NCBI GenBank assembly: GCA_964059195.1
Contig: CAXKWD010000013.1
Location: forward strand, 23,102,611-23,166,610
Source of the DNA: Ectobius pallidus
Taxonomy: Eukaryota; Arthropoda; Insecta; Blattodea; Ectobiidae
Direction of reading: 5' to 3'
DNA: 64,000 nucleotides
A program made the position numbers and the translations under genes. Shown here in pieces: positions 38,301-52,617 of the stretch (position 1 is its first letter; each line of letters opens with the position of its first letter). The notes under the pieces were generated by a model, which was not told the origin of the DNA, did not search any database, and saw nothing but the letters and a program-made list of their open reading frames with translations.

Positions 38301-41300
38301 CTTCTTTGCAGTATTCTAGGTTTTCAGCTTCAACTACATTTTTGTTCAAACTACGGGGAATAATACCTATTATTAAGGCTTTCGGCCTCTATTCAACTAA
38401 GAGAGTTTTTAGCAGCACTATGTAAAAAATACTATTCACCATTCCTTATTTTTAGGTTGGTACTTTGGGAAAACTGCTGGACTTCTTGGTACAATGGATA
38501 ATGAACCAAGCACTGATTTCTACACATCAAGAAAAACATTTGACAGTGATTTGGGAAAATTCGTAAGAAGCTGGGCAGTAGAGCCACAGACATGTGCATC
38601 AGGAAAGAATTTCGCTATTGAAATGGCACATGCTGATCCTGCATTATTTAATTTGTGTGAATCATTCTTCAAGAGTAAAGCATCACAATTCAGCTCATGT
38701 TTTGCAGTGGTAGGTACATAACATAGACGGTATAATCCCATTATTTGATTTCTGAGTTTCTTTTGCATATGATGTATTATCATTAGAGAGGGGTTTGTGT
38801 CAATACTTGTTTCTAATATATGTTTTTGTCTCAATACTCAACACTCAATTCTCCAATACTTCAATTCCTGAAATTAAATAGTAAAATATAGATTTCTAAA
38901 TACGTTATTGATTAAATAGCCATATTTCTGTAGTTAAAATAGATCGTAGGATTTTTTTCTTCTGGAAGTCGTGGTTATTCTTTACAATCAGAACTAGGTT
39001 ATTATGTAGGGAGAGGGTCGTTTTTCCAAAGCTGTCCAAACTGAAAATGGATGCTACAAATTAGTGCAATATGAAATTCTAAAATATCTTCTTGAGCCAC
39101 AATTCGGAACCTTTTATTGTCATCAAGATAAGATGGTCTGTTAATCCATTTCACTTGCACAAAAACACCCTCTTCTAAAGACCAAAACTCTAAAAAAATT
39201 ACAGCATTGGAAAGAGTAAAGAAGTTGGTTTCTGTTGACCTATATTCATCTATATAAGCTTCAAACTTATGTAAAATAAACTTCAATCTGATCAGCGCTG
39301 GCAGCCATAAATAGCAGAGCATTTCAGAAGTTGTACTCCAGTGAACAACCTGGCGGTAAGAGGGTTAAACATTGTAATTTTGTTTATATCAGGACCACTT
39401 ATTTCAGAATACACAGTTCCACATTTAACTTTTATATATATATGGCTCTGCTCAGTTCTGGCAAGAATTGTTTATTTTTTTTATTTTTTTAAATTACATA
39501 ATATGCTCTGTGAACAACCTGGTGCTAAGAGGGTTAAACATTGTAATTTTGTTTCTCTTGGAAACACTTATTTCAAAATTCACATAATTATATAGTTCTG
39601 CTCAGTTCTGGCAAGAATTTTTTTTTTAATTGCATACTTATTATTTAATATGCTCTGCAATACTTCTTAATGAGAAATTTTCTTTCACATAAATGCCCAC
39701 ACATGTACTCAAGTGCACAGGTGGAAAATTTCTGACTTGTTCAAAATAACATTAGATTCCTGTATAATTCTGTAAAATGAAATGCACAGTAATTATTTAG
39801 TATAAGTTTTTCTCATATATAGAACTGAACCACCCCCGAACACAAGCTCTGCTTCTTCGGGTGGTGTATCAACTTTTTATGTATATTTTTCGTGTAATTT
39901 GGAACAATAAATTGTAAATTGTAAATTGTAAACACATATAGACAGACACTTAATAAAAGGGAGTAGGATTATCACTTCACTCTCTGTTAGGATTATCACT
40001 TCACTGTTTGTCATGCAGGCAGTCTTTGGTTATACCATTAGTAGTTAAATGTATTAAACTCATTCAAAGCATGAGTTTATACCAAACAAGAGAAAACAAG
40101 TGTTCTGTAGTAAAAGTCTTAAAGTTCAAGTAGAAAGTGACTTCAACTGTCATGTAGAAAAGGTATATTGCTTAGTCCCGGCTTTCTAAAAGATTAAGAA
40201 TCTGATACAAAAATACCAAAAACAAATTACAATGAAGTATGTTAATTAAATGAGGTGGTTGACATTTAAACACTTTAGACTTCACTTTTACTTACATTTT
40301 TGCAGAACGTGCATTTCATGGGCTTTGCCCACATTTTCAACTGCTAGTCAACAGGACCATGGAGTAGGGTTGCCACCTTTTGGTAAGGCTAAAGAGGGAC
40401 ACCTATCGAATATATGCAGATCGCCGATCTTCATACCTAAATTTGTATAATTCCAGAAGGAACTGTACTTGGCAAAACAGTGCAGAGTGTCATATATTCT
40501 GTTTACGGTACTTCCCCGTCGCATGCTGGGTGTGCAGATCACGAAAATGCCCGCGCGACTTAGAAAAATAAATTGCAAAGAATAACATCATGGGCAGTGA
40601 TTTCACTACTGCCAACACGATACATTTTAGCGATGGAACGACATCGGTATCTTCACCATGAGTCGAAATTCACAAAATATGCCACCAAGAATTCCTGTCT
40701 CATATTTTGTTTTGGAATAATTTGGCGTCTCCCGCAATATAATGCGTCCCTCTTAGGCATAATTCGGGACGCTGAAGATGTTCTTAAAATGCGGGATGTC
40801 CCGCCTAATTCGGGACATGTGGCAACACTACCATGGAGAGAAAGCAAGGGCCCCAGGGACAAATTTCCCGGGCCCCCGTCAAATAAATTCACCACTGAAA
40901 CCCATCCTCGTCCTTATGTAAAGATATTACATAATTACTATGTATGTAATGTTATGTAAGTAACCTATTACTTGAAGACGTATATTTTTGTTAGTCATTA
41001 AAAAAAGTTACTAATATTTTACAAAAAATAAAACCATCAGTTTAAAAGCATTTCAGTTGAGCTCATAAGAGGTAATAATAATATGTGTTTTGGCAAAATT
41101 CTATCAATAATCATAAAAACTAATCAGTGTACAACTTGTGTCTTTGACTTTTCAACTAAAAATAAAAACACTTAAATTATAGATCCAACTATGTAAAAAT
41201 AGCAAAACAAAATGAATCCTGGGGATAACTTTGCACAGGTATGTACCAATTTTATCTGTATATATCAAAATTAATCTTTTGAAAATCATTATTTTAAATG

Positions 41301-44300
41301 CCGAACATTAGTGAGTCCAAAAGGATTTTTTCAAAAATAGCAATTTTTCTTAAAAAATAATCAGTTTCAGATTTACTGATTAATTCCGTGTCACCATTAT
41401 ACGACAGGACAATGCAAATAAAAATAAGCAAATAAAACATGACTTTATCTGTTTATGACTTATAATCCATTTTATGTTAAAGTAAATTTAGAGGATAAAA
41501 AACAATACCTGGTCAGCCGGGCCAGGCCCCGGGGCTATAGCCCCAGCTGCCCCACCGTCTTGTTGGGCCTGCTAGTCAACTGTCAAATCCTTGCTTGGAG
41601 AATACTGATGTGTCCTCTGGTAGTGAAAGAGATCTGCTAAAAACACAAAAGGAAATTGATAGTTTTAAACCCAAGTAAGGGAATTATGAATAACTTTTCT
41701 TAGAAACACAATTGCAGTGTTTTATTACTTTCTTTTTACAGTAATATTGATGTTATGATTTTTTATTTCTTTAAATCTGGACTTCCGCTAATGCAGCCAA
41801 CACCTCAGCTTCAATTGATGCCAACTGCTACATGCTTGAACGTGTGAATATTTATTGACTATATGAGTTCACGTAATTTCTTAAACTCAAGTACTTTTGT
41901 TAACTTTTTTTCCAGATTGACCCAAATCCTTTCATGAGGATGTGCCTTAACAGCAGGGACCATGGCAAGAAGGAACCCTGCATTGTCGCTGTAGCATACA
42001 TGCAAGCTTGCCTCATGGAACATACTCCTCTTAGAATTCCGGAGTCCTGTGTTAGGTATGTAAATATGACTGAATGACTCTTTCCTGTAACCCCTGGGGG
42101 GCTATGGCTTCTAATTGGAGGTTTCAGTATCTAGATTAATTTTTTATGCTTATTTTCTAAGAGATGACGGAGGAACAGGTGGTAAGCCCATTGCCATGGT
42201 GATGCTGCTTGAATCACAAGCATACTGATCACAAGATTAGCTTTTAATGACAAGACAGGAGATGATGGTGTTTTTAATTAACTTCCTCCGTGAGTAACCA
42301 GCCCACCCTGCTTTGTAGATGTTTGCCATGCAGGAGCAAAAATCTCAGGAACTTCTTATATTGTCAATCGACATTACTTTATTTAATAAAGATAGATGCA
42401 AACAGATAGGAAGACCTACTTTTTGTTACAAAGGAATGTGAAAAATTTTCCAATTTTTTTAACAGCAACTGATTTTTAGTGGCAGTGTGCTATTTGACCA
42501 TTGAAACCAGTGACAAAATGCAATTGGGCATTTGAAATCATTCCCGACATGGAGACCAGCACATATTGTATTAATTCACTCACTGTTAATAAATATAAGA
42601 ATTGAATTAGTATTCTTATGTGAAACCTCTATTAAACAGTCAGAGTTTCATGAAAATTGATCTTTTTAGGAGGTAGTTAATTATAGTGGGAGGCTTTTTT
42701 TCAGAGAAAAAGCTAGGATATCATCAAACAAAATGCTTTGGAATCCATGATCATGAACTTTTGAACCGTTCTACTTTATCTGCTGTTTCCTCTTCATGCT
42801 GAGAATGCACTCAGCCCTCTCTCCTTCATTTTATAAATAGAATTAATTTCAATTTAGCCACATTTAAATTTGCAGTTGACTTTCATTCTGATGGTCCATT
42901 TTCATTTATTTATTTATTTATTTATTTAGCAATCCTGTAGACCAGCATTACTGGCATAGGATAACAATAACAATAATAATAAAAGAAAATTATACAACAA
43001 ATAAAGAACTAGGAAAACAAAAGCATAGTGTGATTTTTACAGATACAAGATAATTTTTATCGGTATACTTATTGCTTACCACTTCGCTTTGATCCTCTGA
43101 AAAAAATTTGATTCACATGTCTTATGTCTGAGCTACTTTACACCACACGAAATTCCTTTAGGGGTTTCTTATCAGAGGGATATTCTTAATGCAATGCTCT
43201 GCTGATTCAATTAAGAATTTTACACAATTTTATTTGTCAGTAGGTACATACATGATAAATGGTTTTTAAAAGAATTTAACAATATAAGCAGAAAATTAAA
43301 GATAAAGTTAATATCTGTTATATCAATTGCAAACAAAATAGCCAAATAAAAATGTTTATCACTTTAAGGGATCCAGTTTTATAAAAGTATAAATTAATCA
43401 GCAAATGTAGGTGCCAAAAAGCCTGATGAATATAGGCCTACCTTCCCAAGAAAAGCATCATCATGTCAAACCATAGAATAAAGGCAATAAAGAGTTTTGA
43501 TATTCTGTCTTGTATATATATTATGTGATTTAATTTTGCAGTTGCCACTTGACAAGTGGAGAAGAGCTGTTAGAAGGAGATTTCCGCCAGTTAGAGGGCA
43601 ATAAAGTACCACAGTCAACTGATGTTGTGTTCATTATCGAAGCAAAGGAATGTAATACAAACCTTAAGGAGCATAGGAGTATGGAAATAATTATTTCAAT
43701 GCTACTTAAAGAGTTTACTGACTTCAAAATAAACAACAACAGGTACGTTACACCAATTGCTAGATTCTGTGAAAATTGTCACAGACTGAATATTTATATT
43801 TTGTATTATGTTCTACTAGTATAAATTCACCCCATTAACAGTCCTTGCAAGACACTTCTGCAGCCAAACCAATGATGTAGTCGAGAATATACACATGTAT
43901 ATGCTGTATTTCCTCTGTTTATTCTTACTTGTTAGCATCTGCCTTCTCCTTCACTGTGAATACAGTATTTTCTGTTTTGGTTGCATTTTAGTCATTTATT
44001 TATTAGTGGATCCTGCCAATTACTTGTGATAACATCAAATGGTCCACCAATTGATCAATTCAAGCCCCAGAAATATTTTGTTGAAGTCACAGCTGCAAAA
44101 TCACCATGCTAATGCAGATATCTGTTGAGGAATTTATACTAGAAGTTCTGGTGACATCTCAAAAAAGGTTCCTTAAGAAGATTTTATTGTATCAAGATAA
44201 TACGACCTTCAAATTTATGTTATCTAATACAGTCTTTGTGTTTCAGTGTCACCGATAAAATGTATTTCTAATTTTTTAATCATATAATACCTATAATTGA

Positions 44301-47300
44301 TGAACTTCATACTGTTTGTGGTGAAGTATAATATGGTAAAACAATATCCACCTTATACCACAAAGTATATTAAATTGCAGAAATGTTTTTATACAAGGTT
44401 AACTACTATCATAAATATAAAAGAGAGAAAACATCCAAATGCAAATTAGCTTGTATTACAAGATGTATCAAGAATTCAAAGTACAATAATTACACTAAAA
44501 ACTTAACCTTAGGCATTAGGGCTTGGTTTGGTCATGAATATATAAAAAAAATTATTCTACCCAGTTCTAAGTGTATATTACAATAGTTGTTGAGTGTAAT
44601 TGTCATGGGGTAACACATTGTGGATATGTAAATTATACCCCTAATTTAAGCTTATGAACAATACAATTATTCTCTTCACATATAAAATTAAAGGTAATTA
44701 TGTATTATGTTACCAGTTGCTTAAAATCTAGATAAAATTATAAAATCATAAACAATTTTAAAATTAACTTGAGTCTTGGCCAGTAAATTGTTTTTATAGC
44801 CTTGTCATATACAAGCGTTACTGGTTGTACATTTTTCGTATTTACAAAATGTTGGAAATTAAGAAAACAAAGTTGCAGCACAGTATAAGCATTAATACAG
44901 TACAGAAACTCAGCCCGTTTTTCTGCCAGCCGAGCATGCGCGCGCATTTACTAGCGATCGTAGCGGCCATAAAGTAAGACTACAGAAACTACTCCGGGAA
45001 GTATGTAAATAAATAGGAGTGTTGTATTTATAAGAACACGCTATATTCGAAAGGACCTTATTTTTCTGCTGTAAATTTCAGTAATAATAAAAGACAAAAT
45101 CCTGAATTGCATTTCTTCACTTTCTTGAAACATCCAGAAAGGTAAGAACGAAAATAAGTAATATTTATTGTAGGTCTGCTGGCTTACTCGTGATTCTGGT
45201 GTGGTTATGTTTCAAGTTACTTTATTGTAATATTTTTATATTTTATTCTGTTGTAATGATTTCTGGTGTATAAAATAGGTCATTAATGGTCGACAAGAAA
45301 ACCTAGTAACAAAATATGTAAAATATTTGAGTGAAAATTGCCGTCTATGCTTGACACAAGCCGAAAACAGACAGTTATGAATTCCTATAAAAACTCGTTA
45401 ATTAAAACTGCTGTACCGACGGTGTCTTCAATTCCAAATGCTCCAGAATTTTTTGTTTTGTTTAATGAAGTCCATCCTGCAGTAATTGACGCTACATAGA
45501 CCTACAATAAATTGAAGTCGTATATTGCCATATAAGGCAAAGAATCAAAATACACTGTCAACAATGACGTGCAGGATGAACAACGTGACAGACCTATAAT
45601 ATAATTTACGTAATTAATATGTAGACTATTTATTATCATAATTTGAATTATAAATTATATTAAAGGGCAATGATTTTAAAGGAAAAGTACTAGGCCTAGG
45701 TACAGTCCTTAACAGTAGCCTATTTAGGTATTGTTTACCTCTTCTTAACTAGAATATAATACATTATCTGTTTTATTATTTCTTAAATTTAAAATTAGAT
45801 TTGCATTAAATAAAAATATTCTGTATTTTTCTCTTTTAACATAACATATTTTGCGATGTGTTTATGTATTTTCCCAAGCTATTTCATATGATGAGAATGT
45901 AGCTTTACTTAATCTCCGCATGGAGCGCTAGTGTCGTCCAGCCAACATGTTGTCATAGGACTTTTAACACACAGTTTCTTTACTGTATTATACTTATACT
46001 GTGGTTGCAGGCACAAATTCTCGCAGTTATAACTTTTCCAATATATGTAGTAGTTCGTCCATGTATCAGTGTTTTATTTCTGCAGTTATTACTATCGGAA
46101 ATGCATTTCGACATGAACTTTTATGCAATCTTCAGTCCTTAATAATTCAGCCTGGTGTACTTCAGTGAGTGCTCTCTTGTATATTTACGATAGTAGTTAA
46201 CCTTGTATCAAAAAATTTCTGCAATTTAATATACTTTGTGGTATAAGGTGGATATTGTTTTACCATATTGTATAATACCTCTTTTATATTGACATACCTG
46301 TTATATGCCAAATGTAAGTTCCTTGCTATTGCCTCACTAAGTCAGCAAAGCATAAAGCAATTTTCTTTCAGAAATTATGCAATTTTTTCGTGAATGTCTC
46401 ATATTAACTCCTCCTATGCTGTCCTAAAATTTATTCAAAGCATGAATTCGGCTAAAAGTTCTCAAAAACTTTAGAATATCTTGCATTGTACCACTAACAA
46501 AACAAACAAAAATCCATATTCTATTTAAAAATTAAAATACAACACACTTATGTGCAATATTATCATTTTCTATTTCTTTTAAGGTTTGCTGTTGTCGTGT
46601 TTGGAGGCAGTGGTGTACTCAGTGAGCCTCGCAGTATTGTAGTCAATAACAATGTCTTCTCGGAACCTCAGTTTTTGCTGCAATATTTTGAGAACATTCC
46701 AATAGGTAAGACATCACCATCACTCACCAGCATCAGTGCCACCATCCCTACCCATCACACCACTACCACTGTATATCGTCATAAATTGAAGCATAACCGC
46801 AAACAAGGGTCTTTGTTACGTTTTGCTACTGTTGAGAAAACGTGCTCCAAAGCCGTTGTTGCTTGTTGAGTCAAGATGCCTAGTACAGTGAGTCCCACGC
46901 AAGAGTTGGCCAATGACGTGGGTTTCTGTGTCGCGGCGGGCACAGCTGCAACTCCCGAGCGATTGGGTGAAATATCAAATTCAAATTCAAATTCAAATTC
47001 TTTATTCTCCATAAATATACAACAGTACATGTGGATTCGTCAGTATTGTCTTACAAATAAAGTATATAATCAAGAATGAAGTATCAAGTTCCATAAAATA
47101 TGTTAAAATATATTAAGAAAACCAATAGGCAACACATAGTGACTCAGAATTATACTCAAAACAATTAGTGCAAATATTCATTTATACTATACAGGGCCTT
47201 ATTTATCAGATATTCTTTTAATCTCTTCTTATAAAGATTTCCATTACAGTGCTTTATGTAGTTTGGAAGCTTATTATAAAAGGTAATTCCTATATTGTGT

Positions 47301-50300
47301 GGATCTTTGTCAATTGATTTAATTTTATGAGTCTGTAAATGCAAGTTTTCTTTATACCTTGTTACATATGTATGTATATCCTCATTTTTCTTAAATTTAT
47401 TCATATTAGATTTAATAAATATTAATATCTTGTACACATACAGTGAATATACAGTAAAGTATTTTTTTTGTTCTAAAGATTTCCCGACAACTTTCCATTT
47501 TATTCATTTTATAGATTATTCTGAGGCATCTCTTTTGCAAGATCAATACCCTATTTAGACAAGTGGATCCACATGAGCCCCAAAGTTCAATACCATACCC
47601 CAGGTGTGGAAGCACAAGACCATTATAGGCAATTCTTAAAACATGTTGGTCAACATAATTAGCTAAATTTAAAATTACATATATTCCTTTGGCTATCTTT
47701 TTACATACTGAGTCAACATGAGTTTCCCACGTCAAGTACTTGTCCATAAATATTCCAAGAAATAAATGAGAGTTGTTTTCTTTTACATCTCCTTCATCAA
47801 ATTTTAGTTTAAATACTTCTTCATTTGTGGTTTTCTTTAATTCAAATTTAATGCAGCCTGTTTTCCTTGCATTGGAAATTAAATTGATTGATCGAAAATA
47901 TGAAAATAGTTGGTTGGCTGTATCAGTAGCACTATTAATTAATTGAGCATCTGTTTTGTTCCAACAAATAGCGGTACTGTCATCCGCATATGTAATAATT
48001 TTACTATCTACAGGATTTATGACATCATTTATATATGCAATGAAGAGAAAGGGGCCTAGTACCGACCCTTGCGGTACACCGCTTGTCACATCCCCTATAC
48101 TAGAGGTTACAAATTTGAGTTCGTTATTTCATTTGTGGGGTATTTCAGTGTACTGTACTCTTTTTGTTAGATATGATTCAATTAAATCTTTTGCTATTCC
48201 TCTAACCCCATACCTCTCCAATTTATCAATTAATGTCTTATGCTGCACACAATCAAATGCCTTGGATAAGTCAAGATAAAGACCTGTTACTTTGTTTTTT
48301 TCTTCTAGCCTTTTTAGTATCTCATGGACCAAATCTATAGCAGCAGTTATTGTTGATTTACCAGACTGGAATCCATGTTGGTTAGGATTGAAGATATTAT
48401 TAATTTGAAAAAACTTATTTATTCTATTTAGAATTATTTTTTCGAAAAGTTTGCCAAAGGTCGATGTGAGTGTTATTGGTCTATAATTTTGCACATTACT
48501 TTTTTCTCCTTTTTTAAAGACTGGTCTTACAATACTTAATTTTAAACATTCAGGAATGCTAATATCAATGCTAATAAAGCCGCAATCGGTGTAACGATTC
48601 AGGTTCTCACATTTACAGCTAAAATCACATTGAAAATAACCATGTACCTCATCACAAGAGATGTTGGAAAGAGGATGTGTGGATGCAAGAGGCACTGGCA
48701 CCTTTTTAGGAAATTTTCTTTCACGTGCATAAGTTCAGCTTCCGAGACAGAGTTAATTTCTCTTGTGAAATTGTCTTTAAGTTCTTCTAACAGTATGTGA
48801 CTATTATTTATGGGGAAACTAGAAAAATAAAGTGTACAGGTCAATTTCCCAAACATTAGAAGAACATAAGACAATATCACAAGAGAAATTAACTTTATCT
48901 CAGAAGCTGAACTTATGCGCGTGAAATAAAATTCCCTAAAAAGATGCCAGTGTTGTGTGGATGCAAGAGGAGGACATTTCCAACATCTCTTGTGATGAGG
49001 TAAGTGATTATTTTCATTGTAATTTTAACTATAAATGTGAGAACCTGAATCATTACACCGATCGCGGCTTTTTTTCCATAGATATTTCATCCGATCACTT
49101 GGGAGTTGGAGCTGTGCCCACCGCAACGCAGAAACCTGCGTCATTGGCCAACTATTGCGTGGGACTCACTGTACAATGTAACATAGACCTTTGTTCTGTA
49201 AAAGGTGTACAGTCGAACTTGGATAATGTGAATGCTTTCCATTCAAAATCATGAACTTTTAGCATGGTTCCTTCACATCCCTATACAAAGCAATAAACTT
49301 TTCTAATTCAAAATCATGATTAATTGACTATTTTATTTATTTTTTGCTTGTCTCTTCAGTTTTGAATAATATTAGATGTACTGGCTAGACATTGTAGAAC
49401 AGATGGATGATGTGATTGTTGTATCTTGGCACGATGGAACTGGTTCAGCTTAGACCTTTGTTCCATTATTGTCAAAGCATATTATGCTTCATAATTTTCT
49501 GAAGAGTGATGCTATCTTAGTGCATAGGTAGATGGAAGAGATTTCATAGACCTTTGTTCTGCAAAGAATTCAATTTTTATATAATTGTAACATAGACCCT
49601 TGTTGGTGATTATAATTCAATTGTGGTATCATCATCATCATCATTATCGTAGTCTTCATCTCTTCTCATCTAATCATCTTGCTATCCTGCCATCAACTAT
49701 CAATGTTTTCACCATTAGCCATCCAAAATCATCTTCATCCAATGCCATAACTATAGGGACCAGGTAGAGCAGTCTGCTCCATGCTCACACCTGACTGGGA
49801 CAGGTAGGAAGGTTAATATTTTGAATAAATAGTCTACAGCATAAGTAACTGACTTAACCCTAAGATTCCATGGTTATTTCTGTGTCATGGATTCTGAAGG
49901 GGTAGGTTCTTCAAACCCAACTAGATGAAATGACTTTTAAGTGAGAAAATTGAATGTTGTATTGTTTTCTTAGCATATTGATCAGATTTTGTGACCTTTG
50001 GAACATATTGCTAATATACAGTGGGTTTAATTAGTTTAATTTGTTTAGTTTAATGGCTTCATTAACCATAGGACTCCCTTTTTTTTCATTCCCTTTTCTT
50101 TCATAATGAACTTAATTGCCATAGACAGTTTATATTATAATTATTTTCAAAAACAATGTTATACCCTTGTACATAAACTGTCTTAATTCATACAATTTTA
50201 CATAAAACATATTACAGTTTTATACATAGTTGTCCTATATACTCCATAATAAAAACAACATGACATTAACATGTTATGTCAAGAACTTAAAAACTAAAAT

Positions 50301-52586
50301 TACTTTACTTAAAGTGCTATAATAATTAAAAGTGTAAAAATCGTCATTGTCCCTCATTGTGTTTACTGCAGGGTATGCATTTCAACATATGTTATGTCAT
50401 CATCAGCCCTATTCAGATGAAGTGTGTGAAATTACTTGATTTGGGTTGAATATAATATTCATTTTCTATCTCTTAAGTGTAAAAAAGGTAAAGTGATCCC
50501 TATACAGGCCATAGAGGCCCAGAGGGTTCCAGGAGGTTGAGGATCCCAGATTTTGGACATTCGGCACATGAAGGTGGTAAGGTTGTCAGCCTTACGCACC
50601 GGCCGCCTTTACCCCCAGGATTGCTCCTGGTACTCATTTCTGTTAGAGGCTGAGTCGACCCCAGGGCCATAGTGCCACCAGAAGGATTAGGCCAATTGAA
50701 AAATCTCAATGACCTCATCGGGAATCGAACCCGCGACCTTCCGGTTTGCAGCGCAGCGCCTCAACCACTACGCTACGGCGTACCCCATCTCTTAAGTGTA
50801 CATTATACAAATTGGTGATATAATTAGGTAGATTACAAATACAATAAGTAAAATGTAAACAATGTTCATTAAACCGCTGTTGGAAATTTCTTCAAGTATG
50901 GTCAGTATAAATTTCATTACAATCTTGGCAAGTTAGCTTGTAAACTCCATTGGTTTCATATTTGTCTTTACCATACTTGTAACTTACAATATAAAGTTTG
51001 TTTTTAAAATAATTACTGGTCTTATATGCAATGTTATGTTATTATTTTCCAGAATCTTAGTAATTTTGTGTACTCTCTTATTTGTATAGTTAAAGACAGC
51101 TGTTCTTTCTCTTCATTTGCTGGCATTAACTGACTAATAGGGTTATTTTTATTGTATATCTTCTTTCTTTGCCTATTTAGTATTTTCATTGCCATGTATA
51201 ATGTTGTCTGCTAGAGGGATATTTAGCATTCTGTGTATCATACTATTTATTGCTGCTAGTTTATGTGAATTTGGATTACTAGTAATATTACTCATAATAA
51301 TATCAGAATAGGTCATTTTCCTGTATGTATTGAATTTTTATCTTCTGTTGTTCAACACAAAGGCTGACATTCAGCAGACATTAAGGCAATACCGATTGTA
51401 TTGGCGTGTGACACCAAAAGGGTTAAACTGATTTTATGACCTTGGTACATGCTGCTCAAATTGTTGTACTTCATTTTTTTGTTTTTGCTTCTATCATTTT
51501 GGTTCTTTGAGACCAAAATTATTACAGACAAATAATGTTAAACAAATTTATGCCATTATTATTATTTTATACAGATTTGAAAATACAATAACTCAAAAGA
51601 GGTTTTGTAAAAATAATTTGAAACAAACAAGAGTAAAATAAAAAGTGTTGGATTCAAGGAACCCACCCTTTTGGAGTCCCAGAGTTAATTGCCTTCTGAA
51701 ATCACCTTTGACATAGGAATGTAATGCGAAATACCTCACCTCTCTGCTGCTATAACACTGGGAACAATGGCAGTCAGTGGCAAGAGATCCAGTCAGGTGA
51801 GGGAGTTTGAACTACCTCTCCCCTTCCCTTGCCCCCATCTTCACTGAATTATAGTATCATACCACTCAAACATTATTTTATCATCCTCGCATCCTTCTTA
51901 GTTATTCTTTTTAAAATTTTAAAAATTCTAGAAATTACATGTAGTGTTGATATAACGTCTTCCTCTGCAGCTACTGATTTTAAACAGACTGTAGAAGCAA
52001 TTACTTTATGTTTGTGGTCAGTAATACGTTGATCTTTGGTCAGGGGAGTGGTGGTCTTTTAATAGGGGTACAAATTGCATTGATGTTATTGGGCTTTAAT
52101 GTCAGTTCCTTAAAGAAACATTGGTGTTTTTATTTACATAATTTGCTGTATATTATGACTCTGATATTGTAGAAAATTACCTTATGTACTACATTCTGTG
52201 GTGTAAATTTTTGCAGGTAATGGAAGTGCTGACATATTTGCAGCAATACGTTATTCAGCAAAGTTGCTGTTCAGGCCAGGGGTTTCAAAAACATTCATCC
52301 TGCTGCCATGTACAAACTGTGATCCTGGGAATACAACGGTAAGTCTCTGATTAAATAATATTCAGCTGTCTTTTATCATCTTGTCTGCAGTTCGTTAAAT
52401 GTTTACTAAAGTAATTCTTGTTATTTCAAAAAGTCTATTTAAAGAATTAGGGGTTAATATATGGACATTATGTTAATCTATCGATTTATGTCTTTTTTTT
52501 ATAGGCTTAAAGGCCTTGTTAACTTAAAATCAAGCGAATCTCAGATTAAAGATTTTGTTTAGTAAGATATAATTTAATTTAATTTA

Positions 52587-52617
<31 letters not shown>

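Larger units (their letters stand above)
40230..41645. repeat. dispersed repeat split by a hAT-type element
   Basis: 40230-40351 and 41572-41645 together match 965-1160. The break is at CTAGTCAA, which is present on both sides of the insertion. Confidence 0.75.
46886..49171. mobile_element. Tc1/mariner-type fold-back element, copy 2, split by a LINE
   Basis: TA at 46884-46885 and 49172-49173. Ends CAGTGAGTCCCACGC and GCGTGGGACTCACTG. Collinear with the fold-back at 32758-33459 once 46979-48560 is removed. The right arm keeps ISNISCDEVSDYFHCNF, as in copy 1. Confidence 0.85.
50345..51350 (-). mobile_element. Penelope-like element remnant, GIY-YIG region
   Basis: Read right to left: LAAINSMIHRMLNIPL (51200-51280), then GVYKLTCQDCNEIYTD and RNFQQRFNEHC (50870-50970), matching the end of the RT and the GIY-YIG endonuclease of Penelope-like elements (consensus GIYKLTC..C...YIGQT.R....R..EH). 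Stops show decay. A SINE interrupts the 3' part at 50482-50786. Confidence 0.7.

Noticed and set aside
38004..38363. 119-codon + strand frame as a possible extra apolpp exon
   Set aside because: Exon 13 already joins exon 14 in phase 1 and completes the vWD domain; no family resemblance.
50725..50786. possible tRNA gene on the - strand
   Set aside because: Perfect B box, but it is the head of a 305-bp SINE with its own target duplication.
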